A stretch of DNA of 64,000 nucleotides from Streptomyces sp. ISL-66 (GTDB lineage Bacteria > Actinomycetota > Actinomycetes > Streptomycetales > Streptomycetaceae), in assembly GCF_018614135.1 (NCBI RefSeq), contig NZ_JAGGOW010000072.1, forward strand, positions 33,539 through 97,538, given 5' to 3'. The notes under the pieces are model-generated. The model did no database searches and was not told the DNA's origin. It worked only from the letters and a program-made list of their open reading frames with translations. The position numbers and the translations under genes were made by a program. The first letter of the stretch is position 1. The number at the start of each line of letters is the position of its first letter. Below, piece by piece: positions 53,118-60,721 of this stretch.

Positions 53118-53483
53118 GTGCAGACCGACATCGATCCCCGCAGCCTGATCGGCCGCAAGGCGTTCGACCGCAACGGCACCAAGATCGGCACCATCGACGA
53201 GGTCTACCTCGACGATGCCACGGGCGTCCCTGAATGGGCCGCCGTACGGACCGGCCTCTTCAGCCGGGACGCCTTCGTCCCCCTGGAGCCCAGCGAGATG
53301 GTGGGCGACACCCTGCACGTGCCCTTCGAGCGCTCCCTCATCAAGGACGCCCCCGACTTCGGCGTCGGCCGGCACCTCTCCCCCGAACAGGAGCTGCAGC
53401 TCTACCACCACTACGGCCTCGACGTGGCCCTCCCCAGCGACTTCCAGCGCGACTTCGGCCACCTCGCGGGGGACGAGGGCTAA
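53118..53483 (+). CDS. PRC-barrel domain protein
   Basis: A 121-residue soluble protein. A single PRC barrel, LIGRKAFDRNGTKIGTIDEV to MVGDTLHVPFE, fills it, followed by a short acidic tail. PRC barrels mediate RNA- or protein-binding and are frequent stress-linked small proteins in actinobacteria. The GTG at 53118 is chosen because GGAGGGA precedes it. A longer frame from 53046 is unlikely. It diverges from gcvP across the riboswitch leader. Confidence 0.85.
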   Translation: MQTDIDPRSLIGRKAFDRNGTKIGTIDEVYLDDATGVPEWAAVRTGLFSRDAFVPLEPSEMVGDTLHVPFERSLIKDAPDFGVGRHLSPEQELQLYHHYGLDVALPSDFQRDFGHLAGDEG

Positions 53484-53546
53484 TCCCTGGGCTGATCCCT
53501 GGGCCGGTCAGAGCTAGTCCGCGGCTGGTCCAGGGCTGGTCCGAAG

Positions 53547-55154
53547 TTACGCAGTCCCCGTCGGATCGTGCCCGGGCCCCACTCCGGGTTCGGCCGGGAT
53601 GCCGACCAGCGGCAGCGGATCGGACGGCTCCAGGGCGGGGTCGTCCACCAGGAAGGTCCGCACCCGGCCCGGCTCCGAGCCGGGCCGCTCGAACCGCACG
53701 GTCACCCGCCCGACACCGCTCCCCTGGACCCACCCCGGCCCGTACACGGCGTGCCGCACGTCCGCCCCGGCATGCCACAGCCTCCCGGAGGCCGCCCCGG
53801 CCCCGCCGACCGCCCCGCCGGTGCCCGCCTCCACGGTCGCGGCCTGTCCCCCGGGCCCCGCTACACCGGTCGGCGGCGAGCCCTCCGCCCCACCGGCCTC
53901 CGCGGAATCCCCCGCCTCTGCGGCCGTGTCCGCCTCCGTGCCCGCCTCCGTGCCCGCCTCCATCACCGCAGCCGTCCCGGTGGCCTCCCGGGCCCCCGTG
54001 GCCCCGTCCGGCCCAACGGTGCCCGTCTCTCCCGTCTCTCCTGCTTCTCCCGTCGTGTCTGCCTCGCCCTCCCCCCGAGCGGCCAGCGCGAAGGCGAAGA
54101 GGTCCTCCTGCGTGTAGTCCGCCAGCCCCGTCACGCCCACGCCGAGCAGCCGCACGCCGCCCGTGGTGTCCACCGCCTCCAGCAGCCGCGCCGCCGCCTC
54201 CCGCACCACCGCCGGGTCGTCGGTCGGGCCCCGCAGCGTCTCGGACCGGGTGAGCGTGGAGAAGTCGTAGCGCCGCACCTTGAGCACGATCGTCCGCCCC
54301 GAGTGCCCGGACTCCCGCAGCCGGTGCACGCACCGGTCCGCGAGCCGCTGCACCTCGCCCCGGATCCGCACCCGGTCGTGCAGGTCCACGTCGAAGGTGT
54401 CCTCGACCGACACGGACTTCGCGTCGCGCTCGGCGACCACCGGCCGCTCGTCCAGGCCCAGCGCCATCCGGTACAGCCCGACCCCGTGGGAGCGCCCCAC
54501 CATCCGGACCAGCTCGTCCTCGCCCGCTTCCGCCAGCTCCCCCACCGTGGTGATCCCGGCCCGCCGCAGGTGCTCGCCCGTGGCCGGCCCCACCCCCGGC
54601 AGCGTCCGTACCGACATCGGCGCGAGGTGCGCCCGCTCCGTGCCGACCTCGATCAGCAGCAGCCCCGCCGGTTTGGCCTCCTCGGAGGCCACCTTGGCCA
54701 GCATCTTGGACCCGGCCAGTCCGACCGATCCGCTGAGCCCGGTCGCGGCCATGATGTCCGCGCGCAGCCGTTCCCCGGCGGCCCGTGCGCCCGCCGCGTC
54801 GAAGGCGACGCCGCCCGCCTCCAGGTCCACGAAGGCCTCGTCCAGGCTGAGCGGCTCGACGAGCGGCGACAACTCCCGCAGGAGGGCCATGACGATGTCG
54901 CTCACCGACCGGTACAGGCTGAAGCGCGGGATCAGGTACGCGCCGTTCGGGCAGAGCCGCCGCGCCTGGGCCGTCGGCATGGCCGAATGGACCCCGAACC
55001 GCCTGGCCTCGTACGAGCAGGTGGCCACGACCCCGCGTGGCCCGAGCCCGCCGACGATGACGGCCTTGCCGCGCAGGCTCGGCTTCGACGCCTGCTCCAC
55101 GGAGGCGTAGAAGGCGTCCATGTCCAGATGCAGGATGGTCGGCGCGGCTCTCAC
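53547..55154 (-). CDS. dinB: DNA polymerase IV (Y-family) with long C-terminal extension
   Basis: A 535-residue translesion polymerase. The catalytic core has ILHLDMDAFYASVEQ (metal Asp, steric Tyr), YRSVSDIV and SLDEAFVDL. The helix-hairpin-helix thumb (TLPGVGPATGEHL) and little finger follow to about 350. Beyond that lies a Gly/Ala/Glu-rich segment of about 100 residues, then a conserved-looking domain of about 60 residues (LWHAGADVRHAVYGPGWVQG, GRVTVRFE). That domain resembles the Tudor-like C-terminus of UvrD/PcrA helicases. Usual Pol IV length is 350-400, so the extension is notable. GTG start. Confidence 0.93.
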   Translation of the reverse strand: MRAAPTILHLDMDAFYASVEQASKPSLRGKAVIVGGLGPRGVVATCSYEARRFGVHSAMPTAQARRLCPNGAYLIPRFSLYRSVSDIVMALLRELSPLVEPLSLDEAFVDLEAGGVAFDAAGARAAGERLRADIMAATGLSGSVGLAGSKMLAKVASEEAKPAGLLLIEVGTERAHLAPMSVRTLPGVGPATGEHLRRAGITTVGELAEAGEDELVRMVGRSHGVGLYRMALGLDERPVVAERDAKSVSVEDTFDVDLHDRVRIRGEVQRLADRCVHRLRESGHSGRTIVLKVRRYDFSTLTRSETLRGPTDDPAVVREAAARLLEAVDTTGGVRLLGVGVTGLADYTQEDLFAFALAARGEGEADTTGEAGETGETGTVGPDGATGAREATGTAAVMEAGTEAGTEADTAAEAGDSAEAGGAEGSPPTGVAGPGGQAATVEAGTGGAVGGAGAASGRLWHAGADVRHAVYGPGWVQGSGVGRVTVRFERPGSEPGRVRTFLVDDPALEPSDPLPLVGIPAEPGVGPGHDPTGTA

Positions 55155-55315
55155 AGCCCCGATGCTGCCCTACGCCACTGACAATCGGCTCCGGGCGGCC
55201 CGGCCACGCCCGCCGTCACGGCGAGCGGTGCCGGCCGTACCGGCGCCCTCGCCCCCGGACCGCTCGTTCCGCTCACAGCACTGGCTAGAGCTGCGAGCGG
55301 CGCGTGAGCGGCGCA

Positions 55316-55972
55316 CTAGACGGCCCGGTTCCGCCGCGCTGCCAGCTCGTCGGCCGGGTTGTGCCCGACCACCGTCTCACCGGTGTCCACGCGCTCGCCG
55401 TGCAGCTGCGACAGCGTGTTCTCGACGTCGCGCCAGACCACGCCCACGGCGATGCCGAAGATTCCTTGACCGCCCTGGAGCAGGCTGACGACCTGCTCCG
55501 GCGAGGTGCACTCGTACACCGTGGCGCCGTCGCTCATCAGCGTCATGCGCTCGAGGTCGGAGAAGCCGCGGTCACGCAGGTGCTGCACGGCGGTGCGGAT
55601 GTTCTGCAGCGCCACCCCGGTGTCCAGGAAACGCTTGACGATCTTGAGGACCACCACGTCCCGGAAGCTGTACAGGCGCTGCGTGCCCGACCCGTACGCG
55701 GGCCGCACGCTCGGCTCCACCAGCCCCGTCCGCGCCCAGTAGTCGAGCTGCCGGTAGGTGATCCCGGCCGCGGCGCACGCCGTCGGCCCGCGGTAACCCA
55801 CCTGCTCCGGTGCCGGTCCGCCACCTTGGGGCACCACCGGCCCCATGGAACCGACCGGCGCGGGCTCCGGCTGACGGCGCGCGGACCCCACCGCACCACC
55901 GTGCAGCGGGTACGGCCCACCGTCACTCCGTGCGGGGATGCCCCCGGTCATACCGTCGCCCGTGACTCTCAC
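55316..55972 (-). CDS. MerR family regulator (Rv1830-like)
   Basis: A 218-residue regulator. After a 60-residue Gly/Pro-rich N-terminus, a MerR winged helix begins CAAAGITYRQLDYWARTGLV and includes GTQRLYSFRDVVVLKIVKRFL. The C-terminal part carries VYECTSPEQVVSLLQGGQG. It corresponds in position and sequence to the mycobacterial Rv1830 type, one of two MerR regulators flanking the DUF151 nuclease. The GTG at 55972 follows GGAGGG. A clear promoter lies 32 bp upstream. Confidence 0.88.
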   Translation of the reverse strand: MRVTGDGMTGGIPARSDGGPYPLHGGAVGSARRQPEPAPVGSMGPVVPQGGGPAPEQVGYRGPTACAAAGITYRQLDYWARTGLVEPSVRPAYGSGTQRLYSFRDVVVLKIVKRFLDTGVALQNIRTAVQHLRDRGFSDLERMTLMSDGATVYECTSPEQVVSLLQGGQGIFGIAVGVVWRDVENTLSQLHGERVDTGETVVGHNPADELAARRNRAV

Positions 55973-56003
55973 GCCGACCCTCCGTCCTTGACCTGCCACC
56001 TCG

Positions 56004-56032
56004 AAGGTAGGCAGTCACCAGGGGTGCGTCAA
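56004..56032 (-). promoter_or_regulatory. Promoter of the MerR (Rv1830-like) gene
   Basis: On the minus strand TTGACG (56032-56027), a 17-bp spacer and TACCTT (56009-56004). It is a close match to a Streptomyces vegetative promoter, with the start near 55997, giving a 25-nt leader with a GGAGGG site. Confidence 0.75.
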
Positions 56033-56041
56033 CGATCGCCA

Positions 56042-56059
56042 CACTCGGCACGCCGAGTG
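56042..56059. promoter_or_regulatory. 18-bp palindrome CACTCGGC-AC-GCCGAGTG
   Basis: Perfect 8-bp arms with a 2-bp centre, 10 bp upstream of the MerR -35. The position suits an activator or repressor. It resembles but does not match CIRCE (spacing 8 rather than 9 and no outer GC arms). The regulator is unknown. Confidence 0.45.
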
Positions 56060-56152
56060 ATAATCACCCTGAGAGTGGTTTCCCGTACCCCATTGCGGGG
56101 AAAGGCTACTCGAATGGGCTGTAATTCCCTGGAGGACGACGCGGCCCGCGCC

Positions 56153-56626
56153 TCACTGCGGGCCGGTACCGAAGTCCTCTGGCGAGATCTGGTCGAGGAA
56201 CTCGCGGAACTTCTCCACCTCGTCCTCCTGCTCGTCCGGAATCGCGATTCCGGCGTCGTCCAGCACGCCGTCGCTGCCGTAGATCGGCGTGCCGGTCCGC
56301 AGGGCGAGCGCTATGGCGTCGGACGGCCTCGCGCTCACCTCGACCCCGCTGGCGAAGACGAGCTCCGCATAGAAAACGCCCTCCCGCAGATCCGTGATCC
56401 GGACTTCGGTGAGCTCCTCGCCGACCGCCTCCAGCACGTCCTTGAACAGGTCGTGCGTCAGCGGTCGCGCAGGGGCCATCCCCTGCTGCGCGAAGGCAAT
56501 GGCGGTCGCCTCCCCTGGTCCGATCCAGATGGGGAGGTACCGGTCGCCTCCCACTTCACGCAGGAGCACGATCGGTTGGTTCGAGGGCATTTCCACCCGG
56601 ACACCCACAACGTCGAGCTCGTTCAC
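56153..56626 (-). CDS. Bifunctional nuclease family (DUF151) protein
   Basis: A 157-residue soluble protein. LDVVGVRVEMPSNQPIVLLRE, YLPIWIGPGEATAIA, RITDLREGVFYAELV and VSARPSDAIALALRTGTPIY are the family's signature strands. Members from plants and Thermotoga have RNase/DNase activity; the actinobacterial cellular role is unclear. It lies between the two MerR genes as in mycobacteria. GTG start; a 96-bp gap separates it from the upstream MerR gene. Confidence 0.92.
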   Translation of the reverse strand: MNELDVVGVRVEMPSNQPIVLLREVGGDRYLPIWIGPGEATAIAFAQQGMAPARPLTHDLFKDVLEAVGEELTEVRITDLREGVFYAELVFASGVEVSARPSDAIALALRTGTPIYGSDGVLDDAGIAIPDEQEDEVEKFREFLDQISPEDFGTGPQ

Positions 56627-56722
56627 ACAGCAACCCTAGGACCTGCCCGGCCGGTTTGGGTAGTCGGGCTCCCCCAAGGCTGCCCCCAGAAGCCCTCCGG
56701 AACCCTTCCGGAGGCCCCCGAA

Positions 56723-57496
56723 TCAGTGCAGCCGCACCCCGAGAGCCGTTTGTACGAGGGCCTCGTGCAGCCGCACGGAAAGCCCCGCGAGCTCCTTCAT
56801 GGTGGCCTCCGCATGCGCCCTGGTCTGCGGATTGCGGTGGCGGCGCAGCGGGGAGACGACCTGCTCGATCAGACCGGCCTCCCGGTCGGCCGCGGCCTTC
56901 ATCGCCCGCAGATGGCGCGGCTCCAGCCCGAATCGCCCGAGATCTGCCACCAGACGGGCGACGGTGACGGCCTCGGCGTCGAATCCACCCCCCGGGGCCT
57001 CGGCGAGCAGCCCGTAGGACTCCCACTCCACGAGCTGTACCTCGTCCACCTCCGCAGCGGCGATCAGCTCGGCCCGGCCCACCCGGGCCACGGTCGGACG
57101 CTCCCGGCCCACCTCGCCGTAGAGGGCGACGGGGCTCGCGGGATCGACGGACTCCCCGTGCGCCGCGGGCGCCGGGATACGGATCTGCTCGCCCCGATCG
57201 AGGGCGTCGAGCTGCTCGCGGATGACCTTCAACGGAAGGTAGTGGTCGCGCTGGAGCCGCAGGACGCGCGCGAGGCGCTCCACGTCGTCGGTGCTGAACT
57301 TGCGGTATCCGGAAGGCGTGCGCTTGGGCTCGACGAGCCCCTCCGCTTCCAGGAAACGGATCTTGGAGATCGTCACTTCGGGGAACTCGTCACGCAGCAT
57401 CGTGAGCACCGTGCCGATGCTCACCAGCCGCCTGGCCGAGGCGGCGGTGCCGGCGGTGCCGCTCTTGGCGGCACCGCCTGCCGGGATTCGCAGCAT
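56723..57496 (-). CDS. MerR family regulator (FtsR-like, Rv1828 type)
   Basis: A 257-residue regulator. The N-terminal winged helix is SIGTVLTMLRDEFPEVTISK, then FLEAEGLVEPKRTPSGYRKF. The C-terminal half has a second helix-turn-helix-like region (ELIAAAEVDEVQLVEWESYG), the double-HTH layout of FtsR/Rv1828. In Corynebacterium FtsR activates ftsZ; an equivalent role here is inferred. GGAAGG precedes the ATG at 57496. It is 19 bp from the FHA gene and so co-transcribed with it. Confidence 0.9.
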   Translation of the reverse strand: MLRIPAGGAAKSGTAGTAASARRLVSIGTVLTMLRDEFPEVTISKIRFLEAEGLVEPKRTPSGYRKFSTDDVERLARVLRLQRDHYLPLKVIREQLDALDRGEQIRIPAPAAHGESVDPASPVALYGEVGRERPTVARVGRAELIAAAEVDEVQLVEWESYGLLAEAPGGGFDAEAVTVARLVADLGRFGLEPRHLRAMKAAADREAGLIEQVVSPLRRHRNPQTRAHAEATMKELAGLSVRLHEALVQTALGVRLH

Positions 57497-57515
57497 GGGA
57501 CCTTCCCTTGAAGGG

Positions 57516-58352
57516 TCAGTGCCCCCGCAGGCTCGCGTAGAAGACCAGCCGGTACTTGCCGATCTGCACTTCGTCGCCGTTGTGGAGCGAGACGGAGTCG
57601 ATCGGCTCACGGTTCACGTACGTGCCGTTGAGGCTGCCGACGTCGGAAACGGTGAAGCCCCCGTCGTTGCTCCTGCGGAATTCGACATGCCGACGGGAGA
57701 CGGTGACGTCATCCAGGAAGATGTCGCTCTGCGGGTGCCGGCCGGCCGTCGTGAGCTCGCCGTCCAAGAGGAAGCGGCTGCCGGAGTTGGGGCCGCGCCG
57801 CACGATCAGCAGAGCGGAACCCGGAGGCAGTGCTTCCACCGCGGCCTGGGCCTCGGGGGACAGCGAGGACGACACGTGCGTCTGTCCCGACACCTCGGCC
57901 TCGTAGGCCTCGAGGCCCGAGATCGAGATGGTGGACGTGGTCTCCGAGGCACGCTCCGGCGTCAGGCCCGCCCGCAACGGCGCGCCGCAGTTGGAGCAGA
58001 ATCGGCTCGCCGCATCGCTGCGGTGCCCGCACCTGCTGCAAATCTGCTCGGCCGACATGGACGGCTCCTCGCGCCGCGGCTGCCCCGCGGAGGCGTTGGT
58101 GGCATACGGGTCGGGTGCGAACCCTCCACCCGTACTTGAGGTTGATGGTTCACCGAAACCTATGCGTCCGGTACCGGCAGGGTCAACAGCCGACGCGCCC
58201 TGCGCGCCCGAAATATCACCCGCGCCGACGACCTCGTCACGGAAGAGCGGCCGGTCGCCCTGCCCTTCCACGTCTCCGTGTCCCGCACGGTGCCTGGCCG
58301 CACCACTTTCCTCGCGGTTCTTCTTGCCGAACAACTTCTCAAACAACTTCAC
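57516..58352 (-). CDS. FHA domain protein with zinc ribbon, GarA/OdhI type
   Basis: A 278-residue protein. The N-terminal segment (VKLFEKLFGKKN then a low-complexity linker to about 98) precedes a zinc ribbon (CSRCGH and FCSNCGA, C105-C122). ETTS at 137-140 is the conserved phospho-acceptor motif of GarA/OdhI. The FHA domain (about 180-270) has GRHPQSDIFLDDVTVSRRH and GSLNGTYVN, which bind phosphothreonine. In relatives, unphosphorylated protein inhibits 2-oxoglutarate dehydrogenase and PknG/PknB phosphorylation relieves it. A second start at 58058 (GAGGAG before ATG, opening MSAEQICSRC) could yield a 180-residue form. Confidence 0.9.
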   Translation of the reverse strand: MKLFEKLFGKKNREESGAARHRAGHGDVEGQGDRPLFRDEVVGAGDISGAQGASAVDPAGTGRIGFGEPSTSSTGGGFAPDPYATNASAGQPRREEPSMSAEQICSRCGHRSDAASRFCSNCGAPLRAGLTPERASETTSTISISGLEAYEAEVSGQTHVSSSLSPEAQAAVEALPPGSALLIVRRGPNSGSRFLLDGELTTAGRHPQSDIFLDDVTVSRRHVEFRRSNDGGFTVSDVGSLNGTYVNREPIDSVSLHNGDEVQIGKYRLVFYASLRGH

Positions 58353-58544
58353 GGGCGATTCCCCTTGACCGAAACAGACCCGCCCGTGGGGCAGGACGAA
58401 CTCCGAATGCAACACCTGCCGACCCGGACATTCTGACAACGTCCGTAACCATCAGACAGTTTCCACCACGCACCGCGACTTCGGTGCGTCGACCCCCCGC
58501 AGGCATTCGTCCGCGTGAGCCGGTCCGCTCCTCGCCCCGCCGCC

Positions 58545-59342
58545 TCACGACGCCGACGACCGAGCGTAGTCAGGCTGCTTCGCAGCCCGCAAGGCATCCA
58601 CGACGATCTTGGCCGGTCGTGTGACGGTGACGACCGCCTGCTCCTTCTCCAGCGACTGGACGACGCCGCCCGGAATGTTGAGCGCCGGCTCCAGGTCCTG
58701 CGGCTTGCCGATCACCCTGAATTCATAGGGTTGTGTGATCTTCTTACCGTCGATCGCGACGCCACCGCCCTCGTCCGAGAAGTACGAGTCCGCGACGATC
58801 CGCACCCCGTTGATCTGGATCGCCTCGGCCCCGGCCGCGCGCAGCTCCTGGAGGGTGTCCAGCAGCTTGTCCGACTGCACCTGCCCCTTGGGATCCGAGA
58901 TCTTCAGCACGATCCCCGGCCCCTGGGCGGCCACCGTACCGGCCAAGATCCCGAGTTGGCGTTCCTTTTCCACGGTCTGCTTCCGGGCCTCCTCGGCCTG
59001 GTTGGAGCTGCTCTCCAGCTCCCTGCGCTGTTCCTCGAGCGTCTGCTTCTCGCCCTCCAGCCGCTTGGTCCGCCCGTCCAGTTCGTCGAGGATCCGTACG
59101 AGGTCCTCCTGACGGGCCCCGCGCAGCGCGCTGGAGTCACTGTTCGACCGTACCTGGATGGCCAGACCGAGACCCAGGACGAACAACAGCACGGCGACGA
59201 TCAGTTGGGCCCGGCTCACCCGCGGCGGCCACAGCCCGGCCGCCAGCCGCTGCCGGCCGCTCTGCACGGGCTCGGACGGCACTTGCTTCGACTGCTGCTC
59301 CGCGCCCGTCGGTTCCTCGGGCGGGGTGTCGCTCGTACTCAT
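58545..59342 (-). CDS. DUF881 membrane-anchored coiled-coil protein (second)
   Basis: A 265-residue protein. The cytoplasmic N-terminus is followed by one membrane helix (AQLIVAVLLFVLGLGLAI), a coiled coil (about 75-125, rich in Glu/Lys/Arg heptads) and the extracellular DUF881 domain (GPGIVLKISDPKG, LRAAGAEAIQINGVRI). DUF881 proteins are found next to DUF1290 and cell-division or envelope genes; a role in cell-envelope assembly is inferred. It follows the DUF1290 gene by 5 bp. Confidence 0.88.
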   Translation of the reverse strand: MSTSDTPPEEPTGAEQQSKQVPSEPVQSGRQRLAAGLWPPRVSRAQLIVAVLLFVLGLGLAIQVRSNSDSSALRGARQEDLVRILDELDGRTKRLEGEKQTLEEQRRELESSSNQAEEARKQTVEKERQLGILAGTVAAQGPGIVLKISDPKGQVQSDKLLDTLQELRAAGAEAIQINGVRIVADSYFSDEGGGVAIDGKKITQPYEFRVIGKPQDLEPALNIPGGVVQSLEKEQAVVTVTRPAKIVVDALRAAKQPDYARSSAS

Positions 59343-59347
59343 CGGCC

Positions 59348-59680
59348 TCACGCCCGGAACACGTGCCGGCGGATGGCCGCGGCGTTGGAGAAGATGCGGA
59401 TGCCCAGAACGACGACCACACCCGTGGACAGCTGCGAGCCGACGCCCAGCTTGTCGCCGAGGAAGACGATCAGGGCGGCCACCACCACGTTCGACAGGAA
59501 CGACACCACGAAGACCTTGTCGACGAAGATGCCGTCCAGCATCGCGCGCAAACCCCCGAACACCGCGTCCAGCGCCGCGACGACGGCGATCGGCAGATAA
59601 GGCTCCACCACGGCCGGCACTTCGGGCCGGACCAGAAGTCCGACCACCACTCCGGCCACGAGGCCCAGTACCGCGATCAC
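59348..59680 (-). CDS. DUF1290 small basic membrane protein (Sbp)
   Basis: A 110-residue protein with three predicted membrane helices (AVLGLVAGVVVGLLV; LPIAVVAALDAVFGGLRA; VSFLSNVVVAALIVFLG). It belongs to the Sbp family first noted near ftsZ in Bacillus. Function unknown, probably envelope-related. The GTG start overlaps the preceding DUF881 stop (GTGA). Confidence 0.9.
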   Translation of the reverse strand: MIAVLGLVAGVVVGLLVRPEVPAVVEPYLPIAVVAALDAVFGGLRAMLDGIFVDKVFVVSFLSNVVVAALIVFLGDKLGVGSQLSTGVVVVLGIRIFSNAAAIRRHVFRA

Positions 59681-60600
59681 GATGCACCCTTCTGCTGCTC
59701 TGCTGCTGTGGCTGTACGTACGGTCAGGCTCGACGCGGCCGGCAGCCGCACCTGGTCCTCGGCGGACAAGGCGTAGCGGATCCCGTAGCTCTCCTGCAGG
59801 ACGTGCAGGTACTGGCCGTCGGCGGAGTCCTGGAACGTCGTTCCCAGCCGCTTCTTGTCACCGATCGCCAGCACTTCGTACGGCGGCACCAGCGGCCTGT
59901 TGTCGACCAGTATCGCGTCACCCGCGGCCCGGATCGCCGAAAGGGAGGTCAGCCGCTGGCCGTTGATCGAGATCGCTTCCGCACCGGACTGCCAGAGGCC
60001 GTTGACGATCTTCTGCATGTCCCGGTCGCGGAGCCGCCCGGTGTCCGAGAATCCGGCGCTCTCGCGCGGCTTCGTCCCGTTGCCCGTCGACGCGCCCTTG
60101 GCGTCGTCCACCATCAGCTTGATCCCGGGTCCACGCACCTCCGTGGCCCCGGACAGCAGCGCCACGAGCTCGCCCTGGTCTCCGCCGTGTTGCTTGAGCG
60201 CGGCGCGCTGGCGGTCGGCGACGGCTCCCCGCAGCGTCTCGATGTCCCGCTCCAGGCCGTCCGCGCGCGCGTCCGCCCGGTCGACCCGGTCGATCAGTTC
60301 CTGACGCTCCTTGGCCAGCACGGGCGCGGCGACCCGCGCCTGAGCGGCACCCAGAGTGACGACCATCGCGGCGAGGACGAGCCCCGCGGCGAGCCCCAGC
60401 TTGGCCTTGAGCGTACGCGGCAGTCCCGCCGTACCGTCCGACTCGCGGCGCGCGGAGGCTTCCGCGTAGCCCTCGTCGAGACTGTGATCCATCACGTGCG
60501 TCAGCAGCGACATGGAAGCGTCCGGCCGCGCGGGCCGGGGATCCCCCGGGGCGAAGGCCGGGGGCGGCTCTGAACTCCGGTTGTGGGGCGGCTGCGACAT
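59677..60600 (-). CDS. DUF881 membrane-anchored coiled-coil protein (first)
   Basis: A 307-residue protein built like its paralogue at 58545: a Pro-rich cytoplasmic tail, one membrane helix (KLGLAAGLVLAAMVVTLG), a coiled coil (QELIDRVDRADARADGLERD), and a DUF881 domain (GPGIKLMVDDAKG, LWQSGAEAISINGQRL). The domain contains an inserted STGNGTKPRESAGF loop absent from the paralogue. The start is ATG 60600 or 60609 (opening MCGMSQPP); neither has a clear ribosome site. Confidence 0.86.
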   Translation of the reverse strand: MSQPPHNRSSEPPPAFAPGDPRPARPDASMSLLTHVMDHSLDEGYAEASARRESDGTAGLPRTLKAKLGLAAGLVLAAMVVTLGAAQARVAAPVLAKERQELIDRVDRADARADGLERDIETLRGAVADRQRAALKQHGGDQGELVALLSGATEVRGPGIKLMVDDAKGASTGNGTKPRESAGFSDTGRLRDRDMQKIVNGLWQSGAEAISINGQRLTSLSAIRAAGDAILVDNRPLVPPYEVLAIGDKKRLGTTFQDSADGQYLHVLQESYGIRYALSAEDQVRLPAASSLTVRTATAAEQQKGAS

Positions 60601-60649
60601 GCCGCACATCGTCGCATGTCGGCGCCGCACACACCCAATGCGCCCGTCG

Positions 60650-60687
60650 GGTGGGACGGGCCGGGCCTTCGCCCCGCCCGTCCCACC
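60650..60687 (-). terminator. Terminator hairpin between the fusion enzyme and DUF881 genes
   Basis: GGTGGGACGGG (60650-60660) pairs with CCCGTCCCACC (60677-60687), with an inner CGGG/CCCG. It lies 35 bp beyond the stop of the leftward nucleotidyltransferase gene. Confidence 0.8.
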
Positions 60688-60721
60688 GGACCTTGGACCT
60701 ACACCGTTCCGTACCCGGAAC

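Noticed and set aside
54486..54500. TGGGAGCGCCCCA resembling a CebR operator
   Set aside because: It lies inside the dinB coding region, lacks one base of the palindrome and is explained by codon content.
56042..56059. CIRCE/HrcA element
   Set aside because: The CACTC and GAGTG arms are present but the spacing is 8 instead of 9, and the outer bases do not pair as in CIRCE. Kept only as an unassigned palindrome.
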